Source: Candidatus Aciduliprofundum sp.
GTDB taxonomy: Archaea > Thermoplasmatota > Thermoplasmata > Thermoplasmatales > Aciduliprofundaceae
Assembly (NCBI GenBank): GCA_015523135.1
Contig: WAKY01000033.1
Span: 1 to 9,823, forward strand
Direction of reading: 5' to 3'
DNA length: 9,823 nt
Shown here piece after piece: positions 5,817-9,823 of this stretch (position 1 is its first letter; the number at the start of each line of letters is the position of its first letter). The position numbers were made by a program, and so were the translations under genes. A model generated the notes under the pieces. The model saw only the letters and a list, made by a program, of their open reading frames with translations, did not search any database and had not been told where the DNA came from.

Positions 5817-8800
5817 ATGCCAGATAGCGCAATTCAAAAATTCAACTCTTACGGATTGATAGACAACGAGCATGTCCAGCTATTGAGCGTTTTAAAAGAG
5901 GCCATGAGCTCTGGAAATTATGAAGAGATAGATATCACCGTTGGATTTTTATTTTTAAGCGGTCTAAAAGCAATAGAGAAAGAGATGGAGAAGTTCTTTA
6001 ACGATGGGGGCAAGATGAGGATAGTTATGGGCAGTGTTACCAATAGAGAGACTTATGAAGCTTTGGGAATAGCCTATCACTCTTTAGAGGACCTTAAAGA
6101 AGAGTTTAAAAGGCGATTTTTCTCCTCTACTGGTGTTAAGGAAGAAATAAACACATATTCGAAGACCATAGGCGTAATGGATCAAACTCAGGAAAATTAC
6201 AAGTTTATAGACAAGTTAAAGAAGTGGATAGAGAATGGAAGCTTGGAGATTCGGGTTTATACTTCGGATTTCATGCACGCCAAAACATATATTTTCAAGA
6301 CTAAATCTGGCTCTGTTGTTCCTATAGGCTCAGTGGGCTCTTCCAACTTCTCTTTTGCAGGACTGCATGCAAACACAGAATTGAATGCAATAATAACCTC
6401 TGCGCATCTAACTAATCTGGAAGAATGGTTTGAGAAGATTTGGAAATCCTCTGAGGATTTCAATCCACAGTTGCTTAACATAATATCCAATAGCTGGGCT
6501 GCCCAAACTCCAGGAAATTTCCCTCCACCATACTGGGTTCTGATGCGAGGATTGATGGAGCTATATGGCCCAATTGAGGCTGAGGGAAAGTTTATAGCAC
6601 CCAATTTAATGGAGCAACTTTACGAGTTTCAAAGGGATGCAGTTGTTAGAGCTGTGGATATTATAAATAGATATGGAGGAGTTCTAATAAGCGATGTGGT
6701 TGGCTTGGGTAAAAGTTTCATAGGATTGGCTCTACTCCAGCATTTCTCTATAGTATCTATGTTTGAAGGAGTTGGATACAGGCCCAGAGTTGCAATATTT
6801 GCACCGCCAAAGCTCGTTACTATGTGGGAAAGTTATCTCAGGATGTTTCACCTAAATGGGATAGTGTTTTCTACAGGTAAACTTTTGAGAGGTCCCAATG
6901 AGGATGGCACACCCTCCCACCATGTAATAGAGATTCAGAGAGAGCTGGCAGATGTGGATGTTATACTCGTTGATGAAGCGCACAAATTCTCAAATCCAAA
7001 TTCCAATTCATACGCGAATCTTCAGAGGGTTATAGGAGATAGGAAGGTCATACTATTAACTGCCACACCATACAGAAAGGAGTTTAAGGACATAGTATAT
7101 CAAATACAGCTCTTCATGCCTGGAGAGCAACATAAACTTCCAATATCGCCTTCAAAATGGACCGATGTAATAAAAGAGGTTGAAAGTGGAAAATTGGATC
7201 CCTCCTATGTTTTGAGGGAGATAATGGTTCGCAGAACACGCAGGGATATAGTATCTCTTTATGGAAAAAATCCAAACGAAAATTGCATAGAAAAAGGAGG
7301 TAAAAAAGAATGCTTTCCAAAGAGGGAGCTAAAGACGATGAGCTACAACATCTCTTCAGTTTATTCTATAAAACATGCATCCATAGAAGATATTAAGGGC
7401 ATAATTTTAGACGAAGATGGACATTATTACGAGGGTAAGGCTCCTGAAAGCTATAGAAATATTTACGATGTAATGCTTGCAGGCATTAGGACTCTCTTAT
7501 ATGCCCGTTATGATCTCTACGACTTTGTAAAGGAGAATTTGAAGGATACATATCCTTACAAGGATCTCAAGCATGCTGGTAGAAACTTAAGGGGTTTAAT
7601 GAAAACTCATTATTTAAAGAGATTAGAAAGTTCCGTGCATGCATTTTATTTATCAATAAAGAAGAGTGCAGCCATTACAGAAACTTTCTTGAAGTTCTTA
7701 GAGAAGGGATACCTTCCAATAGGCGAGGAATTTGAAGATGTATTGTATGTAAATGATGATGACCCAAGACCATTGACGGATGATGAGATAGATAAGATTA
7801 TTAAAGATATGGAACAGGAATATGGAGATATTGAGCGTTCTCCATTGAGGACCTACAAGCTCAAGAGCTTTAAGGTTGCAGAGCTAAAAAGTGCCTTGGA
7901 GTATGATTTGAATAAACTAAATGCAATGGTTAGGGTGGTTGAGAGAGTCCACAAAGATGTGATAGAAGATCCCTGGAGAGATGCAAAGCTTAGAGAGCTT
8001 GCAATTAAAATTGATGACATACTCTCGTCCTCAGATAAAAGAAAGGTGCTAGTTTTTAGCGAGTTTGAAGATACTGTAAAATGGGTTTACAACGGTCTTT
8101 TAAAGATAGTTGAGGACGGAAAAGTTCAACATCCAGAGCTATGGGAAGGAAAACTTGGATTTGCCTCTGCATCCTCTTCAAATGTGGAGCTTATAGCTGC
8201 GAGGTTCTCTCCTAAATCCATGTCAAAGACATCTTCTAAAGCAATAGAAGTTATGGCCTCTACAGATTCGGAAATTGATGTTCTTATAACCACCGATGTG
8301 ATGAGCGAAGGTATGAATCTCCAAGATGCAAATTATGTTGTGAACTATGATATCCACTGGACTCCTTACAAGATAATCCAGAGGATTGGGAGAATTGATC
8401 GTATAGGAAGTGAGCATGAGGTCGTGCATGTGATAAACTTCTTGCCAGAGACAGATTTAGAGAAGAACTTGAATTTAATTGAGAAAGTCAAAAGAAGAGC
8501 TGATGAATTTATGACCACTCTTGGGGAAGATGGAAAACTCATAACGGAAGAAGATAGATTCAATCCATCGGCGATAGAAGCCATATACGGCGGTAACTTG
8601 GACAAGGTAGAAGAAGAGGTTGAAAAGAACGAAATATCCATAACTACTACGGCATCCAGGGTTCTAAAAGAGTTTGCAGATAAGAATCCAAGAGTTTATG
8701 AGCAGTTAAAAGACATTGTTAGCATCAGAAGCGTGGGTGAGACTAGGACTAACAAGATCGTTGCGTTCTTTGTTTGTAGTGATGGCATGAGTCCACAATA

Positions 8801-9338
8801 CTACACTTACGAGTATGTAAATGGCGAGTGGAAGAGAATATACCTCTCTCTTGACTATTTCATAACAAATGTAAAGGAAGAAGATAAACCGGTAGAAAGC
8901 TATGATATGGAAAACTATTACAAAGTTGCTGAGCTGGCATTGAACGAGTACCGAAAAACACTTGCCTATATGGAAGGACCAAAGGGATACAAGAAAACAA
9001 CAAAGAGTAAATATATTTCAGAGTTACTAAAGCGCCTTAGAAAAATAGGCACATCACCAGCAAAGGATGAATCCATAAAAAATCTGGCTATGAGCTACAG
9101 AGATATGCTTCAATGGGGAATTGCCAACATTCCCACATTTAGAAATGAAGTGAAAAATGTGGCTAGTAAAAAAGGATGGAAAAAGAAAAAAGATGAAGAA
9201 ATTTTAGAAATTGTAAAAACTCTACTGGACTCGTATGGCATACCTGCAAAAAAGAAAAAAGCAGAAAGCACCCTTCAAGAGAAATCAGAAAATTATCTGC
9301 GTCCTCATATAACCGCTGGCTTGATATTGACTTTATAA
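5817..9338 (+). CDS. PLD-nuclease/SNF2-family DEAH helicase fusion
   Basis: A 1173-aa protein joining a phospholipase D-type nuclease domain to an SNF2/RapA-like superfamily 2 ATPase. The N-terminal domain (about 1-230) has one HKD-type motif: H154-A-K156, then GSSNFS (174-179) with N177 and E188. Single-HKD nucleases usually act as dimers. The helicase has motif I, DVVGLGKS (293-300, K299 contacting ATP); motif II, DEAH (386-389); motif III, TATP (415-418); the second lobe from about 743 (KVLVFSEFED); motif V, TTDVMSEGMNLQ (825-836); and motif VI, QRIGRIDRIG (855-864). A long helical insert (about 430-740) separates the lobes, and a Lys-rich C-terminal region of about 300 residues has no family I can name. 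Expected role: ATP-driven movement or remodelling on double-stranded DNA coupled to cleavage. It resembles a fusion of DISARM DrmD (SNF2) and DrmC (PLD). The start was chosen at 5817 because of the GGAGG at 5804-5808. Domain calls are firm; the defence role is inferred from context. Confidence 0.93.
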   Translation: MPDSAIQKFNSYGLIDNEHVQLLSVLKEAMSSGNYEEIDITVGFLFLSGLKAIEKEMEKFFNDGGKMRIVMGSVTNRETYEALGIAYHSLEDLKEEFKRRFFSSTGVKEEINTYSKTIGVMDQTQENYKFIDKLKKWIENGSLEIRVYTSDFMHAKTYIFKTKSGSVVPIGSVGSSNFSFAGLHANTELNAIITSAHLTNLEEWFEKIWKSSEDFNPQLLNIISNSWAAQTPGNFPPPYWVLMRGLMELYGPIEAEGKFIAPNLMEQLYEFQRDAVVRAVDIINRYGGVLISDVVGLGKSFIGLALLQHFSIVSMFEGVGYRPRVAIFAPPKLVTMWESYLRMFHLNGIVFSTGKLLRGPNEDGTPSHHVIEIQRELADVDVILVDEAHKFSNPNSNSYANLQRVIGDRKVILLTATPYRKEFKDIVYQIQLFMPGEQHKLPISPSKWTDVIKEVESGKLDPSYVLREIMVRRTRRDIVSLYGKNPNENCIEKGGKKECFPKRELKTMSYNISSVYSIKHASIEDIKGIILDEDGHYYEGKAPESYRNIYDVMLAGIRTLLYARYDLYDFVKENLKDTYPYKDLKHAGRNLRGLMKTHYLKRLESSVHAFYLSIKKSAAITETFLKFLEKGYLPIGEEFEDVLYVNDDDPRPLTDDEIDKIIKDMEQEYGDIERSPLRTYKLKSFKVAELKSALEYDLNKLNAMVRVVERVHKDVIEDPWRDAKLRELAIKIDDILSSSDKRKVLVFSEFEDTVKWVYNGLLKIVEDGKVQHPELWEGKLGFASASSSNVELIAARFSPKSMSKTSSKAIEVMASTDSEIDVLITTDVMSEGMNLQDANYVVNYDIHWTPYKIIQRIGRIDRIGSEHEVVHVINFLPETDLEKNLNLIEKVKRRADEFMTTLGEDGKLITEEDRFNPSAIEAIYGGNLDKVEEEVEKNEISITTTASRVLKEFADKNPRVYEQLKDIVSIRSVGETRTNKIVAFFVCSDGMSPQYYTYEYVNGEWKRIYLSLDYFITNVKEEDKPVESYDMENYYKVAELALNEYRKTLAYMEGPKGYKKTTKSKYISELLKRLRKIGTSPAKDESIKNLAMSYRDMLQWGIANIPTFRNEVKNVASKKGWKKKKDEEILEIVKTLLDSYGIPAKKKKAESTLQEKSENYLRPHITAGLILTL

Positions 9339-9349
9339 TACTTTACTTT

Positions 9350-9576
9350 TCATCCACTGATAAACTCATCCTCTTCTTCCGAAGCATATATCCTTATCGG
9401 AACTTTCACCACTCCTAACCTCAATAGCCCAACGGAGTATCTCTCTTGAGGAACTTGAATCTCCCAGAATGTAAATGTTTTTACTTCTTTAGAATAATAC
9501 AACCTTGCAGTGAGATCTTTGTTGGCAATTTCCTTGTACCTGTACGCTTCCCATTTTCATACTCAATCCTAATCAC
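9350..9576 (-). pseudogene. Small gene of unknown function broken by one frameshift
   Basis: On the minus strand a GTG (9576-9574) overlaps the stop of the receiver gene as GTGA, a classic coupled start, and opens VIRIEYENGK before running out of frame. From about 9549 another frame reads a convincing protein: AYRYKEIANKDLTARLYYS, then KTFTFWEIQVPQERYS, then VKVPIRIYASEEEDEF, ending at TGA 9352-9350. Supplying one base, or seven, at about 9548-9552 gives one continuous frame of about 75 (or 77) codons. A seven-base loss is attractive because a tandem TGGGAAG TGGGAAG would encode the natural-looking join NGKWEAYRY. I do not recognise the family; there is no membrane segment or known motif. It could be a true pseudogene, a sequencing error or, less likely, programmed frameshifting. 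It converges on the helicase gene, 11 nt from its stop. Confidence 0.62.
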
Positions 9577-9823
9577 GAAGATAGAATATAATCGCACAGC
9601 TCATTTACCTTAAATGGCTTATAAAAAACTTTGAATTTTTTAGTATGAAAATCTTTATCCACAGTGATGATGGCTATTATGCCTCCTTTTTTACTTGCCT
9701 CTTCAGCAAGCTCTGTGCCCGATATATTAGGAAGATGATAGTCAATTATATATACATCATAATTTCCATTCCTTATTTTTTCAAGTGCACAGTACCCATC
9801 ATGACATATATCCACATCTCTGA
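9573..9823 (-). CDS. Response regulator receiver domain protein, 5' end outside the window
   Basis: The last 83 codons of a CheY-like receiver domain; the N-terminus, with the usual acidic pair, lies beyond the right edge. Visible landmarks are VDICHDGYCALEKI (helix 1 to 2 region), the phospho-acceptor Asp in IIDYHLPNISGTEL (codon 9743-9741), the switch Thr in IITVDKD (9665-9663), and the invariant Lys in FYKPFKVNEL (9620-9618). The stop follows just 14 residues after that Lys, so no output domain is attached at the C-terminus. It is either a stand-alone receiver or the end of a longer protein whose other domains lie upstream. A GTG at 9815 could be called a start but falls inside the conserved fold, and the frame is open to the edge. 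It runs opposite to the three-gene operon and is probably host chromosome flanking it. The next gene overlaps its stop by 4 nt. Confidence 0.85.
   Translation of the reverse strand, partial: RDVDICHDGYCALEKIRNGNYDVYIIDYHLPNISGTELAEEASKKGGIIAIITVDKDFHTKKFKVFYKPFKVNELCDYILSS

Noticed and set aside
7295..7396. Internal GGAGGT followed by an ATG at 7310 within the helicase gene
   Set aside because: The frame is different from the helicase and lasts only 28 codons with no motif. The purine run is explained by Lys/Gly codons.
425..9338. BREX or complete DISARM system
   Set aside because: The methylase resembles PglX and the helicase-PLD fusion resembles DrmD plus DrmC, but no PglZ phosphatase, BrxC/PglY ATPase, DrmA or DrmB is present in the operon.

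Overview
This window looks like a piece of an archaeal chromosome, most likely a moderately AT-rich thermophilic euryarchaeote. An Aciduliprofundum- or Thermoplasmata-like host is only a guess from codon usage (heavy AGA/AGG for Arg and ATA for Ile) and gene style. Three things support an archaeon. The first gene has a TATA-like box about 26 nt before its ATG and no ribosome binding site, as in leaderless archaeal messages. The two downstream genes have strong GGAGG-type ribosome binding sites. The window edge carries a small CheY-like receiver gene of a kind common in euryarchaea.

Layout. Positions 1-424 hold no convincing gene. They contain a striking series of G-tracts (8-183), a compound inverted repeat (173-202), a perfect 7-bp hairpin followed by T5 (209-230), an AT-rich stretch with a weak inverted repeat, and a promoter just before 425. 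Positions 425-9338 form one compact + strand operon of three large genes with gaps of 6 and 1 nt: (1) a 1221-aa Eco57I/PglX-like adenine-specific DNA methyltransferase with its own target recognition region; (2) a 572-aa fused DUF262-DUF1524 protein of the GmrSD type, with a DGQQR nucleotide-binding motif and an HNH-like nuclease; (3) a 1173-aa SNF2/RapA-like DEAH helicase with an N-terminal phospholipase D (HKD) nuclease domain. From 9350 to the right edge the genes run on the minus strand: a truncated receiver-domain gene at the edge and, overlapping its stop by GTGA, a short gene broken by one frameshift.

How the genes may work together. A DNA adenine methylase, a GmrSD-like nuclease and a PLD-helicase nuclease, all co-transcribed, have the look of an anti-phage or anti-plasmid system. 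The methylase would mark self DNA, and the helicase and two different nuclease folds would act on foreign DNA. The set overlaps the parts list of class 1 DISARM (SNF2 helicase, adenine methylase, PLD nuclease) but shows no drmA or drmB here. It also borrows the type IV enzyme GmrSD, which normally works without any methylase. I do not recognise this exact trio as a named system, so it is the main candidate for novelty.

The methyltransferase gene is a clear composition mosaic. GC-rich blocks (sampled 60-nt lines of 65-70% GC) flank an AT-rich island (a sampled line of 25% GC) that covers the core of the target recognition region. This is the pattern expected from specificity swapping by recombination.
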